A stretch of DNA of 64,000 nucleotides, taken from the NCBI GenBank assembly GCA_026770575.1, contig MU657175.1, positions 478,853-542,852 of the forward strand, read 5' to 3'. Below are positions 42,929 through 53,941 of the stretch, in pieces. The translations under genes and the position numbers were made by a program. How positions within the stretch are numbered: position 1 is the first letter of the stretch; every line of letters begins with the position of its first letter. Source of the DNA: Pelagophyceae sp. CCMP2097. Its lineage: Eukaryota > Sar > Pelagophyceae. The notes beneath the pieces are model-generated. The model searched no databases, had not been told where the DNA came from, and saw only the letters and a list, made by a program, of their open reading frames with translations.

Positions 42929-43349
42929 CTAACCCACTTTTTAATGACACTTTTCCTGTGCTATCGCCGCAACCTCCGAGGCGACGACAAACTGCCAACA
43001 CGAGGCTTCGAAGACGTCGTCGGAGAGGCCTGCGGGACCGGAGTAGCCCGCCCGTCGAGTGTGGGCCATACCCCTGCTCGTCCACGACACGCGTCGCGTA
43101 CAGTCAAGCAACCCACCCCCTCGCCGAATGCATCCCTCAACTTAAACTTGAAAGACTCGTAAAAACACGCAGGAGAGACCTTGCAGCGCGGCGGAGGTTT
43201 GTGCACGCGTTCGCGCCGTGATGGGCACGCAGCGGCGGCGTCCATGATCAACGCCGCCCCCCGAACCCTATATATTGAAGGCGTCGCGGGCCCTCGCGCC
43301 CTTGTCATCCACGCGCCCTCGCCCTCGACGCGCGTGCGTAGCGGGCCGC
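42929..43349. other. Intergenic region with dispersed repeat
   Basis: Between the dynein-like stop and the next start codon. It contains the 29-bp string (43072-43100, starts CCCTGCTCGTCCACG) shared with 14425-14453, and a TATA-like box at 43268-43276. No exon is supported. Confidence 0.5.
43268..43276 (+). promoter_or_regulatory. TATA-box-like element
   Basis: CTATATATT stands in otherwise GC-rich DNA 74 bp before the ATG at 43350, a plausible distance for a TATA box plus a short 5' UTR. It is the best such element I see before any start codon in the window. Confidence 0.5.
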
Positions 43350-44441
43350 ATGATGGACGAGACGGCGGCGTACCAGAACTGGCAGCTGAAGCAGCAACAG
43401 CTCCTCGACATCGAGTCGCAGTGCGTATCCGTCGCCGTCTCGTGGCCTGACGTTGCGCGCGGTCCATTGCAAGCCTCTTTGTTCGAGCCTGCGCCCAGGT
43501 ATCGGCAGCGCCTGGGCCTGGACTGGAATCTGCCGCTGAACATCGCCGAGCGCGAGCGCGCTGAGATGATGGGCGCGGGGGGGAAGCCTTTGCGGCTGTC
43601 GTATGAACAATGGCACGCGTACTACGCGCAGCGGCCGCGAGAACTCGAAGAGGCTCTAGTCCTCTTCGAGCGCGGCGACCGCGACCGCGACCGGCCCCGG
43701 GCCTCGCGCTTCGACGGGCCGCGCGTGCAGAGCCGGCCGGTGCGGCGCCGGTCTAGGTCGCGGTCGCGGTCGCCGGCAAGGCGCCGCGCGCAGCGCGGCG
43801 ACGCATCGCCGCGCGACGCGTCGCCAGCGTCGCGGTCGCCCTCCGTCGGCGGCAAAGGCGACGGCAAAGGCGTTGTCAAAGCCGAGGGCGGCAAAGGCGA
43901 CGCCGAGCCAAAGGCCGACCCTGACAAGGCAGACGACGACAGCCGCCGCCCCGACGACGACAGCCGCAAGCCCGACGACGACGGCAGCCACCGCGACGAC
44001 GACAGCCACCGCGACGACGACAGCAAACGGTCCAACAAAGACGATAACGTCGACGTCGCCGACTCGAGGAGCCGCGGCGGCGGCGACGCCAAGGACGGCG
44101 CTGTCGTCGAGACCGAGGGCGACGACGGCGTCACCGCCGAGGGCGGCGCCGAGGCTCGCGACGGCGGCGAGGACGACAAAGCGGGCGCCACCGTCGAAAA
44201 GATGGACGAATCAGTGGACGAATCAGGCGAAGCCAAATTTAAAGAGGACGTCAAAGAGGCCGCCCAAATGGACGCCACCGTCGACGCTGACGTGGCCGCC
44301 GCAGCCGCCCTTGCAGAAGAGGTCGCCGTCGTAGCCGCCCAAGTGGCCGCCCTCGAAGCCGCCCAAGTGGCCGTCAAAGCGGCCGAAGCGCGCGAGGACC
44401 GCATCCTCAGCGACGACGACGACGACGACGACGCGAACTGA
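43350..44441 (+). CDS. RS-rich and acidic, probably nuclear protein
   Basis: The start ATG at 43350 follows a TATA-like box. MMDETAAYQNWQLKQQQLL and DIESQ join, across an intron at about 43420-43498 (CA|GTGCGT ... CCCAG|G), to YRQRLGLDWNLPLNIAERER and LSYEQWHAYYAQRP. A mixed RD/RS stretch (GDRDRDRPRAS, RRRSRSRSRSPARRR) follows. The remaining half is low-complexity: KG-rich, then DDDSRRPDDDSRKPDDD repeats, an Ala/Val helix and a final run of seven Asp. RS dipeptides suggest a splicing or mRNP factor, but the family is not recognised. The intron length keeps frame, so a retained form is possible. It ends at 44441, converging on the C2/PH gene. Confidence 0.6.
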   Translation: MMDETAAYQNWQLKQQQLLDIESQCVSVAVSWPDVARGPLQASLFEPAPRYRQRLGLDWNLPLNIAERERAEMMGAGGKPLRLSYEQWHAYYAQRPRELEEALVLFERGDRDRDRPRASRFDGPRVQSRPVRRRSRSRSRSPARRRAQRGDASPRDASPASRSPSVGGKGDGKGVVKAEGGKGDAEPKADPDKADDDSRRPDDDSRKPDDDGSHRDDDSHRDDDSKRSNKDDNVDVADSRSRGGGDAKDGAVVETEGDDGVTAEGGAEARDGGEDDKAGATVEKMDESVDESGEAKFKEDVKEAAQMDATVDADVAAAAALAEEVAVVAAQVAALEAAQVAVKAAEAREDRILSDDDDDDDAN

Positions 44442-44648
44442 CCCGCCAAAGTGCGAGGGCTCCGCCCGTAAATCGTAACTTCGAATGAACTCGCGCAGCT
44501 CGCTCGGGGCTTCCAATCTGGGCTCATCCCTCCCGCCTTTGGTGCCGCGGGGGGGCAGGTACAGGCAACACATACATTATTTAAACATCATCAGGGGAGG
44601 GGTTTGTGCCGTCTCTGGTCGGACACGGCGGTGTCGGCCACGGCGGCG

Positions 44649-47600
44649 TCATTCGTCGGAGGGCCGCGAGCGCCCCGCGGGCTGTGGGCTGTCGTGCGCA
44701 TTGCCGCGCGCGAGTTGCGGCTCGATGGCGGCCCACCAGGCGTCCAGGTCCGTCGAGCCGGCGAGCACGGCCGCGAGCTCGAACGTGTGCCTAGTGATGG
44801 TATTTTGGTTGAAACGGTTGTGGTCGAAACAGTCGGAAAGGCCCGCTCCAGAGGCGCGCTGGTCCATCGAGCCTCTGTCATCCCACTCGTTGTGACAGTC
44901 CGTTTGGACGGTCCCCAGAGCCGGTATCCCCAGAGCCGGCGCGGGAGAGGTGCGTCGCGCGCTTGCAAATCTTCAACCGGATGCGGTCGCCGTCGTGCGC
45001 GCCAAAGGCATAGTCGCGCAAGTCGAGCTTCTTGGTGAAGCCGAGGCACGTGGTGCCGTAGAGCTTGAGAGGGTTGGTGCAGTAGCGACGCGTGTAGTAC
45101 AACATTGGCCCCCGGAGCGAAACGTACCTTTGATTTTGAGGGTCATCTTCTTTTGGGGGCATTTCCACTTCTTTGGGTGCATCTTCAGCATGCAACGTAC
45201 ATCAACTGCGGCGCGCGGTGCACGCGGTGGTGCCGGTACATGTGCTTCTTGTAGAGGAGGCCTTCCACGGCGGCCTCGCGGCCGCGGTCGACGTCGTCGC
45301 AAATCCGGCGCGAGTCTCCGCAGTCAAAATACCGCGATGGCGACCCCACGATCATCCGCCAAACTTTCGACCGCGCCTGTAAAAGCTTGCGCGACGGCTG
45401 CTCGGAAATGTCGTGGCCGTCGTAAAAGCGCCATTGAGTGTGGTGCTCCTCTTGGCCCTCGCCGTCTGCGTCCGCAACGTCCGCTTCAACCTCCGCGTTT
45501 ACGTTTGCGGCGTCGTCGCCGCCTGGCGACTGCGCCTCGGGAACGAGGGCCTGCCTTTCCATGGCCGAATTGACGCATCTTGAGAACGGCAGCCTTTCCG
45601 CCACACGCGCGGCGAAACCTTGCACCGCCGCGTTCAGAGCCACTTTCACCCCGGACTTGAACATGCGGTCCAGCAGCTGGTGCTCCATCACCCTCTCCAG
45701 CTCGTGCGCGGACAAGCCGACGTTCGGACAAGTGTAGTGGTGGTGGTGCGATCGAAGCGCGTCTCCGAAGTCCACGTACTGAATGAGAGACGATTCGCTC
45801 CCCACCGCCCCTCTCTGAGCGTCCAAGCCGTCGCAGCTCCGCCGCCTTTCTCCCATGCCCACCGCGCCGGCGAAGATGTCGGAAATTTCGCCCTGGGTGT
45901 CGGTCACCACGCACCTCCGCACGTCAAACCTCAGCAGAGCCTTGCGGGCCTTTTCCTCAAAGTCCTGCTTGGAGGCCCGGCACAAACGCTGCTCGCTGCG
46001 CCGAACGCGGAACTGGTGCAGCGCGGTCTCCTTGCGGCGCGCGGCGAGGTCCGTCGCCGACGGGGAGAGGACCGAACGGAAGAGGCGTATTCGAACCTAA
46101 GGCTTCGTCGCGCCCACTCCAGCGCATAGGTCAGATGGCGCCCCCGTCGGCACGCACGTTGAGCGTGGACCCGTTCGGCACGTTCAAAGCATCTCGCAGT
46201 TTAAGCTTCGCTTCCAAAACCCAGCACCCGCGCGGCCGGCCGTCGTACAGCATCGAGGCCGCGTCGCGGAGAGGCCGCGCCTCGCCGGGCATGCAGTACA
46301 CGCGCGCCCCGCGCGCCAGGCCGTTGGCGTCGCAGACCTGGCGGGTGATGCGCTCAAGGGCCAAACGACCACGTGCGACGCTCCGCAGGCACCCTTCGAC
46401 GACTGCGGACCAAGCGTCCCTCTGCTGCCGCTCCAGCGCCGCCCTCGCTCTCTCCAGCGCCACAATCACTCGTGGTCTTCCAAGGCCGACGCGGTCAACG
46501 ACGGCCGGCGCGAGCGTGATCATCGCCGACCCCCCGTGCCGCGCCTCGCCGGCCCTGGCCTTGTCTCGCGCGCCGTTTGCGGCGATGATTGCGAGTTTGT
46601 AAAGGCGCGCGTCGAAGCGACCGAGCAGTTGGTGCGTAGCCGAATCGTGTACCACCAAATGGAGCACCGCCGCCAGGTCCGGCGACACAAACAGATACGT
46701 CTCGTCCCACGCCTACAAACGGTAAAACCCGTGGGGGACGATGAGCCTGCCTCGCCTTGCCGCTCGCGACTGACGCTCCGGCTTCCCCCCTGAATCGCCA
46801 AACGCCGCCGCAAACGCAGCACCCGCTGAGCGCCACGCCCTCGCGCGCGGCCGTGTGACTGCGGTCGTCGCGCAGCGCGACGCTCACCGTCGGGTAGACG
46901 AGAGGCGAGACCTTAGACGGCATGGGTGCGTCCATGGTGCCGTCGAGGCTGGCCGCGTCTGCATCGACTTGGGCGTGGACTGCCGAGGAGCAGTCGTATA
47001 CGGTCCCGCGCGTGTAGGCGCGGACGCGGATGTCCGTCATGTTGGGGACGCCATGGTTCTTCCCGAGCCGACCAGCGCGGCTGCAGGCCCGGTCCGCGTT
47101 TGCCCGGTCGTATCGCCGGACGTTCAACTCGCCCCGCGCCATCTCCAGCCAGTAGCGCGCCCCGTGGACGCGCATCGAGTCGATGGTGAGGCAGACGCCG
47201 CGAGGCTCGCAGTCTGGCTCATCTTCCCTCACGTCTCCGGGCAGCGACTCCCTCGTCATCGACTCCCTCCCTCCAGACTCGCGGCCCAGCGACTCGCGCA
47301 CTTCGCGGCCCGGCGACTCGCGCGACTTGCTGCGCCAGAGCAGGCGCTTCTTGGGTTTGCCCGCGCGGCACTCTCGAGCATGCTCTTTCTTCGCCGTCGC
47401 TGCTTTATAAAGCTTCCTCAAACTGGCCACCATCGCGCCGCAGTCCAGCGCAAAGGAGACTTCAAAGGAGCAGCGCTTGCAGGCCATGACCGAGTCGTGC
47501 GTGTAGACGTTTTCCAACTGCTTGCTAGTGTGCATGTAGCAATCGTGGAGCGTAACGCCAAACACCAACCTCCTTCTCCCGGAATCTTGCAGCTTCCACA

Positions 47601-48220
47601 TGTTCGCCACCGTCTCGCCGTGGTCCAGGTGCGCCCCGACCTCGGCCGACCCGATGACGACGCCAAACGACGGGACCGCCAAGCGGCCAATCCGCGTCAA
47701 AATCCACCCGCAAAGAGTCGGCACTTCCAAGTACACCAGCAATAGCAACAACGTGAATAGACCGCGCGGCAGCCACGGCCACGCCCCGCAGCGCAGCAGG
47801 AGGAACCACAGCGGCAGGCCGAGCCTAGCGCTTCGGTGACGACGTCGTCCACGAAGAGGACGCAGCACTCCGGACGCCATCGTCCCGGACGCCGGCGCCG
47901 TACAAAGCGCACTCAGCGACGCGTCTCACGGACTTGGCCCAGCGTTTTTCGATGACGTTCATAGGCCCGAGCTTCCCGTGGCCTTCCTTCGGCGCCGGCC
48001 GCGGTATGGCGCGGTGCAGCGACTTGGTAAGCGAGTCGCGCACGTGCTGCAGCTTCCGCCGCGACTCTTGCAGGTGCAGCGCCGGCAGGAGGTGGCCGAG
48101 GCCGCTCGAGCCGTGGCCGCTCGCGCCGTCCGTGCTCGCGCCATTGGTGTTGAGGCCGCTCAAGCCGTCGCCGTTCGTGCCGCGGCCGCTCGCAGGCCCG
48201 GTGCTTTCCGCGCCGCTCAT
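44649..48220 (-). CDS. Membrane-anchored protein with C2 and PH domains
   Basis: Likely a membrane-contact or lipid-binding protein; no named ortholog recognised. From ATG 48220: Gly/Ser-rich head (MSGAESTGPASGRGTNGDGL), basic helix (LQESRRKLQHVRDSLTKSLH), then after an intron (GA|GTGCGC ... GCTAG|G) the membrane segment LPRGLFTLLLLLVYLEVPTL. A region with FEVSFALDCGAMVASLRKLY and MRVHGARYWLEMARGELNV follows. A C2 domain spans AWDETYLFVSPDLAAVLHLV to GSTLN|VRIRLFRSVL. After a helical stretch (FEEKARKALLRFDVRRC, ...WRFYDGHDISEQPSRK) a PH domain reads EGLLYKKHMYRHHRVHRAP, LM|YVSLRGPMLYYTRR, CLGFTKKLDLRDYAF, RIRLKICK|HTFELAAVLAGS and LDAWWAAIEPQL. Bars mark introns, all phase-consistent. The last intron (44791-44962) is GC-AG. 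The stop is at 44649. Confidence 0.75.
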
Positions 48221-48719
48221 CCGTGCGTCTCTAGCGCGCCGCCGACGTCGGGAACGTCGAATCGGAACAAAAGCGACCGAACGTCGGCGTCCCGAACCTG
48301 AATGCCCGGCAGATTCCCAGAGCGCCCGGATGCCGTTCAACGCCCGCCGGACGCCCGCGGGCGCGCTCGAGCGGGGCGCAAGAGGGCGATCGGCGCCCGG
48401 CGGCTCCGCCGCGCCGCGACCGAGGAAACGCGGTACGCAACCGATCGCTGAATAAGTGTTCTTTAAACTCCGAGCGCGAACGGCGTCAAACTACGCGCGT
48501 GGGGGCTTGCAGGGACATCGCCAATCTCTGACGAGGAGCCTCGTGACGGACCGTGGTAAAGGTGCGACCCGGTCCAACGGACCGCAGAAATCCAACGGGG
48601 TTTGGACCAAAGTTTCCCCAACTTTTGCACGGAATTGAATTGTTTAGCGGTCTTATCGTCCGGAGTTGAATTGTTCAACGAGTTTCTCTTTTCGCCACGA
48701 TTGGGACTCTGAGCCTCAT
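48221..48719. other. Divergent intergenic region
   Basis: Five hundred bases between the start codons of the C2/PH gene and the ice-binding gene. A GGTCCAACGGACCG near-palindrome lies near 48571-48584. I see no exon with family support. Confidence 0.4.
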
Positions 48720-51700
48720 ATGATGCTCGGCCGCGCGCTCGCATGCTTCCTCGCCGGCTGCGGCACGGTTGCCGCGCTCACCGAGCTACTTGACAGCGAC
48801 CGCCGGCGCCCCACCTGACACTGTCGGCTGCATTCGTGCGTCGTGCGAGCAAAACCTGTCAAACGCGCAGGCAACATCGAGCAAGCGGTGCTCGACTGGT
48901 TCACGGACGAGGGGTTGGCTACGGATACGTACGGCGCCATCGAAGTCTGGGACATCACGAAGGTCACGGACCTGCACCAACTCTTCTTTCGATCCACCAC
49001 CTTCAACAGGGACATTGACGCATGGGACACGTCCGCGGTCACGACGATGCAGGGCATGTTTCGTGCCGCGACTGAATTCGACCAGGACCTCTCGAGCTGG
49101 AACACGGCCTTGGTCGAAGATATTCAGAGCATGTTTCGTGCCGCGGCAAAATTCGATCAAGATCTTGGCTGGTGCACGCCGTTGATCATTACGTCCGCTG
49201 ACGCGTTCACCGGCACGCTCTGCGCAGAGTTCAGCTGCGGTGTCCAAATCATCGGCTGTTCGGACAAGCCCACCGGCGCGCCCACGGTCGCGCCCACGGC
49301 CGTGCCCACCGCCGTGCCCACCGCCGCACCCACCGCCGCACCCGCAGTCGTGCCCTCGGCCGTACCCACGACCGTGCCCACGGCAGTACCCACGACCGTG
49401 CCCACGGCCGTGCCCACGACTTTGCCCACGACCGTGCCCACGGCCGCGCCCACGGCAGAGCCCACGGCCGCGCCCACGACTGTNNNNNNNNNNNNNNNNN
49501 NNNNNNNNNNNNNNNNNNNNNNNNNNNNNNNNNNNNNNNNNNNNNNNNNNNNNNNNNNNNNNNNNNNNNNNNNNNNNNNNNNNNNNNNNNNNNNNNNNNN
49601 NNNNNNNNNNNNNNNNNNNNNNNNNNNNNNNNNNNNNNNNNNNNNNNNNNNNNNNNNNNNNNNNNNNNNNNNNNNNNNNNNNNNNNNNNNNNNNNNNNNN
49701 NNNNNNNNNNNNNNNNNNNNNNNNNNNNNNNNNNNNNNNNNNNNNNNNNNNNNNNNNNNNNNNNNNNNNNNNNNNNNNNNNNNNNNNNNNNNNNNNNNNN
49801 NNNNNNNNNNNNNNNNNNNNNNNNNNNNNNNNNNNNNNNNNNNNNNNNNNNNNNNNNNNNNNNNNNNNNNNNNNNNNNNNNNNNNNNNNNNNNNNNNNNN
49901 NNNNNNNNNNNNNNNNNNNNNNNNNNNNNNNNNNNNNNNNNNNNNNNNNNNNNNNNNNNNNNNNNNNNNNNNNNNNNNNNNNNNNNNNNNNNNNNNNNNN
50001 NNNNNNNNNNNNNNNNNNNNNNNNNNNNNNNNNNNNNNNNNNNNNNNNNNNNNNNNNNNNNNNNNNNNNNNNNNNNNNNNNNNNNNNNNNNNNNNNNNNN
50101 NNNNNNNNNNNNNNNNNNNNNNNNNNNNNNNNNNNNNNNNNNNNNNNNNNNNNNNNNNNNNNNNNNNNNNNNNNNNNNNNNNNNNNNNNNNNNNNNNNNN
50201 NNNNNNNNNNNNNNNNNNNNNNNNNNNNNNNNNNNNNNNNNNNNNNNNNNNNNNNNNNNNNNNNNNNNNNNNNNNNNNNNNNNNNNNNNNNNNNNNNNNN
50301 NNNNNNNNNNNNNNNNNNNNNNNNNNNNNNNNNNTGCCCACGACCGTGCCCACGGCCGTGCCCACGACCGTGCCCACGGCCGCGCCCACGGCAGAGCACA
50401 CGGCCGCGCCCTCGACTGTGCCCACGACTGTGCCCACGACCGTGCCCACGGCAGCGCCCACGACAGAGCCCACGGCCGTGCCGAAAGCTGCGCCGACGGC
50501 TGCGCCGATGCTCGCGCCCACCGCCGGGCCGACGCCCGCGCCGACGCCCGGGCCCACGGCCGCGCCGACGCCCGCGCCCACCGCCGGGCCGACGCCCGCG
50601 CCCACGGCCGCGCCGACGCCCGCGCCCACCGTCGTGCCGACGCCCGCGCCCACGGCCGCGCCGACAGCCGCGCCCACCGCCGTGCCGACGCCCGCGCTGC
50701 CGCCCGGGCCGACGCCCGGGCCGACACCCGGGCCGACGCCCGCGCCGACGCCCGCGCCGACGCCCGCGCCGACGCCCGCACCGACGCCGACGCCCGCGCC
50801 GACGCCCGCGCCGACGTTCGTGCCGACGTTCGTGCAGAAGGTTCCGCCCGTGCTCCTCGGCTCGGCAGGCGACTTTGCCATCCTCGCCAAGACGGGCATC
50901 TCCACGGTCCCGCAGTCCGCTATCACGGGCGACATTGGCGTGAGCCCCATTGCGGGCACGTCGATTACGGGCTTCGCGCTCACGCAGGACTCAGAGGCCA
51001 CGTTCGCCACGTCCCTGCAGGTCACGGGCAAGGTGTACGCCGCCACCTACGTCTCGCCGACGCCGTCGAAGCTGACGACCGCTGTCGGCGACATGGAGAC
51101 CGCCTACACCGACGCCGCGGGCCGCCCGCTCTCGGGCTTCGGAGACCGCCTCAACCTTGGCGGCTCGTCGGGTATCGGCGGCAAGACGCTGACGCCGGGC
51201 GTGTACAAGTGGGACGTCGACGTCTTAATCGCCGCCGAAATTTACTTTGACGCCGGCGGCGACGCCGGCTCCGTCTTCATCCTGCAGACGACGGGCAACG
51301 TCGTCGTCGCCACGGGCGTCAAGGTCATCCTCACAAACAACGCGCAGGCCAAGAACATCTTCTGGCAAGTCGCCGGGTTCGTCAAGGCCGACGCCGGCGC
51401 GCGCCTCGAGGGCATACTCCTCGTCAAGACCAAGGCCGTCTTCGTCACGGGCGCGTCGCTCAACGGCCGCGTGCTCGCGCAGACTGCGGTGACGCTCGAC
51501 AAGGCGACGATTACGCAGCCGCCCGCCCCGACGCCCGCCTCGACGCCCCCGCCGACGCCCGCGCCGACGCACAAGCCGACGCCCGCGCCCACAGCCGCGC
51601 CGACGCCCGCGCCCACGGCCGCGCCCACGGCCGCGCCGACGCCCGCGCCCACCGCCGTGCCGACGCCCGCGCCCACGGCCGCGCCGACGGCCGCGCCCAC

Positions 51701-52529
51701 CGCCGGGCCGACGCCCGCGCCGACGCCCGTGCCGACGCCCGGGCCGACGCCCGGGCCGACAGCTGCGCCGACGGCCGCGCCGACGGCCGCGCCGACGGCC
51801 GCGCCGACGGCCGCTCCCACGCCAAAGCTTATGGCGGTTGCGCCCACGCTCGGGCCCACTCTCAAGCCCACGCTCGCGCCGACGCCCAAGCCCACGTCCA
51901 CGCCGACATCCACGCCGACGCCCGCGCCGATCCCTGCGGTGCAGTTGCAGACAGGATTCATCCTCGACGAGACGACGCTCACTGGTTCGGCCGCCGACTT
52001 TGACGCTGCCGCCAAGGAGGAGCTCGTCGACATCATCGTCGACGCCACGGACGCGATCACGGACGCGTCGGAGATATCTGACCTGGAAGTGTTCGACGTC
52101 ACCCGGCGGCGGTCGATCCTCGGCGCGAACGACGTCCGCGTGAGCTTCGTGGTCACGGTCGAGGTCAGCGCCGGCAGCGACTCGGCGGCAACGGCCGACG
52201 CGCTGAAATCGAGCCTCAAGACTTCCGTCACGAGCGGCGCCCTCGACGAGCGGCTGGCCGTAGCGGTCGAAGCCGTGCTCGTGAGCAATGGTCTAAAAGC
52301 CGCCACCAAAGAAATCGAGTCGCTGGCCACCATCGACGCATCAACGTACGTCGTCGCCTTCGTCCCCGCGCCATCGCGCGCGCCGACGCCCGCGCCGACG
52401 TCGGCCGAGTTGTGCTCCTCCGACGCGGACTGCCCGTCGGGCAGCTGCGTCTTTGCTTTACGCCGCGCGCTCAAGTTCGGCTTTTCGTTCCCGCGCGAGG
52501 GCGTGTGCAAGAGCGCCGCGACGCGTTGA
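48720..52529 (+). CDS. Secreted BspA-like / PT-repeat / ice-binding (DUF3494) protein
   Basis: Modular extracellular protein. Exon 1 (ATG 48720) encodes MMLGRALACFLAGCGTVAAL, a signal peptide; an intron ending at the GCGCAG before GCAACATCGAG removes a stop near 48815. BspA-like DUF285 repeats follow (YGAIEVWDITKVTDL, TTFNRDIDAWDTSAVTTMQG, DQDLSSWN). Then come long PT-rich linkers (APTPAPTPAPT) interrupted by a gap of N at 49484-50334. The DUF3494 ice-binding domain (about 50850-51520) is well conserved: LLGSAGDFAILAKTGISTVP, SAITGDIGVSPIAGTSITGF, KLTTAVGDMETAYTDAAGRP, LTPGVYKWDVDV, NIFWQVAGFVKADAGARLEG and LNGRVLAQTAVTL. A second PT linker leads to a beta-rich domain (VRVSFVVTVEVSAGSDSAA) and a Cys-rich end (CSSDADCPSGSC). 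DUF3494 proteins bind ice and inhibit recrystallisation; here it is joined to an adhesion-type repeat. Confidence 0.85.
49258..50840. repeat. PT-rich coding minisatellite, interrupted by gap
   Basis: Twelve-base CCCACGGCCGCG / CCGACGCCCGCG units encode PTxA/PTxP repeats. Reading phase is the same on both sides of the N gap. A second array lies at about 51520-51945. Most reverse-strand and alternate-frame open frames here are by-products of the repeat. Confidence 0.9.
49484..50334. other. Assembly gap (851 N) inside PT repeat
   Basis: A run of N inside the PT-repeat linker of the ice-binding protein. True repeat number and protein length are unknown. Confidence 1.
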
Positions 52530-52763
52530 TGCGCGCGTTCTACGCCGACCGGCACCTTTCGGTGCCGCCGTTCTGTCGAATGCGCCGCGCATCGCGGCGC
52601 GGGTATTCGTTCACAAAGGACGTTGCTCGGCAACCCGAGCAAATTCGGGAACGCGTCGCGGCAGCCTGAGAAGGGACTCCGCCTCGCGACCCACTTGATA
52701 ATTTTTCTTTTTCGACACCCTACTGATCCACCGAGTGCTCGAGTCGACAAATGCCGGGGCGTA

Positions 52764-53941
52764 CTACGCCGTTACGGTTTGCCTGCGGCCCTCGGCCGGC
52801 GCCTCCGCTGCGTTGGCAAGCGCAAAGTCGGCGAGCGCGGCGTCGGAGAGCGCGAGGACGAGCGCCATGCTCTTCCCTACGGTGGCAGGCTCTGGCAGCG
52901 CCCGGGGGCCGCGTAAGAACGGCGGGTCCTCCTCTGATGCCGTTTTCGTCTTTGTCCGTACGGCCGCGCGGACGCGGCCCTGCGCGGTTCCCGTACGGCA
53001 GCGCGTCTGGGTGCCGCGGCAGCGTCGAGTCCAGGCGCGGCGCAAACGGGTCGACGGTGACTGCGCGCGCAAAGCGTCGACGGTGGAGTTTTGCGACGGA
53101 GGGAAACGCACCGGCGTGGTCGACTGCTTTGAAGTGGCCTTGCGAGAGCGCCTCGAGCTGCGCGCCGACGAGCAACGTTATAAAATCGTCGTCTCGGTGG
53201 TTGACGGCGTTCCAGTCTTGGCCCGCGGGCCGCAGCCAGAGCCGGACGCGCGGCGACTCGTCGCCCGCGTCGCTTCGGCCGTAAATCGCAGTCAAGAGGC
53301 CGCGATCCACGTGCGCGTTCAAGAAACCGTGGTCGAAGTTAAAGGCGTTGAAGAAGGAGTCGGCAAACGTCTTCTCCAACGTTAACGGGCCGGCGGAAAC
53401 GTCGATGGCGTAGTCGTACGTTTCTCCGTCGCTGGAGCCGTCCAGACCGGAGCCGTCCGGGCCGCAGTCGCTGTGTGCACCGCTCGTCGCTTTGGCGTCG
53501 ACTCGCCGCGTGAAGAGCGACCAGCCTTGAGGCGGCAGCGGCGTACCGACGACGGCGTGCGCGGCCGCGGCCGCGGCGCGCGCGAGAACGGAAACGGCCG
53601 CCGGCTGCGCCTCGACGCCGCGGAAGCGCCTATTCAACGGTCTCAAGGGACCCTGTATCTCCAGGACTTTCCATAGAAGTCCCGATGTCGAGGTCCTGGG
53701 AGTATGAGTTTTTAAGTCTATCTCGGGGCCGTTATTGCAGAGAGGACGCTTACCGCCGGCACGAGAACGCGTTGACGCTGGCGCGGAGCTCCTCTGCCTC
53801 TTCTCGGCCGCATCGAAGCGTCGCCGAGCCCGTGGACCGCAGGGACGTGATCAACGCCTCTTTTGCCGACGGCAGACCCCGAACAAGGTCGTCCAAGCTC
53901 ACCACGCAGCACCGCGGCGCGGCACCAAAGGCCCGACGCAT
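52764..53941 (-). CDS. 2-oxoglutarate/Fe(II) oxygenase-like protein
   Basis: Resembles the isopenicillin-N-synthase-like oxygenase family; substrate unknown. Exon 1 (53941-53754) reads MRRAFGAAPRCCVVSLDDLV and KEALITSLRSTGSATLRC, the usual N-terminal strand and helix. Exon 2 (53629-53112) has LEKTFADSFFNAFNFDHGF directly followed by NAHVDRGLLTAIYG (iron-binding HxD), RVRLWLRPAGQDW, and ITLLVGAQLEALSQGHFKAV. The distal His is in KAVDHAV at the junction to exon 3 (starts 53060, VTVDPFAPRLDS). The HxD and distal His spacing fits the family. The C-terminus is unclear: a coding-like stretch (VGKSMALVLALSDAALADFA, stop 52764) is in another frame, so one intron or frameshift is unresolved. The Arg that binds 2-oxoglutarate is not obvious. 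Confidence 0.55.

Noticed and set aside
49157..51046. Very long minus-strand and alternate plus-strand frames over the PT region
   Set aside because: They run through N and mirror the 12-base PT repeat of the plus-strand gene; no domain or splice evidence.
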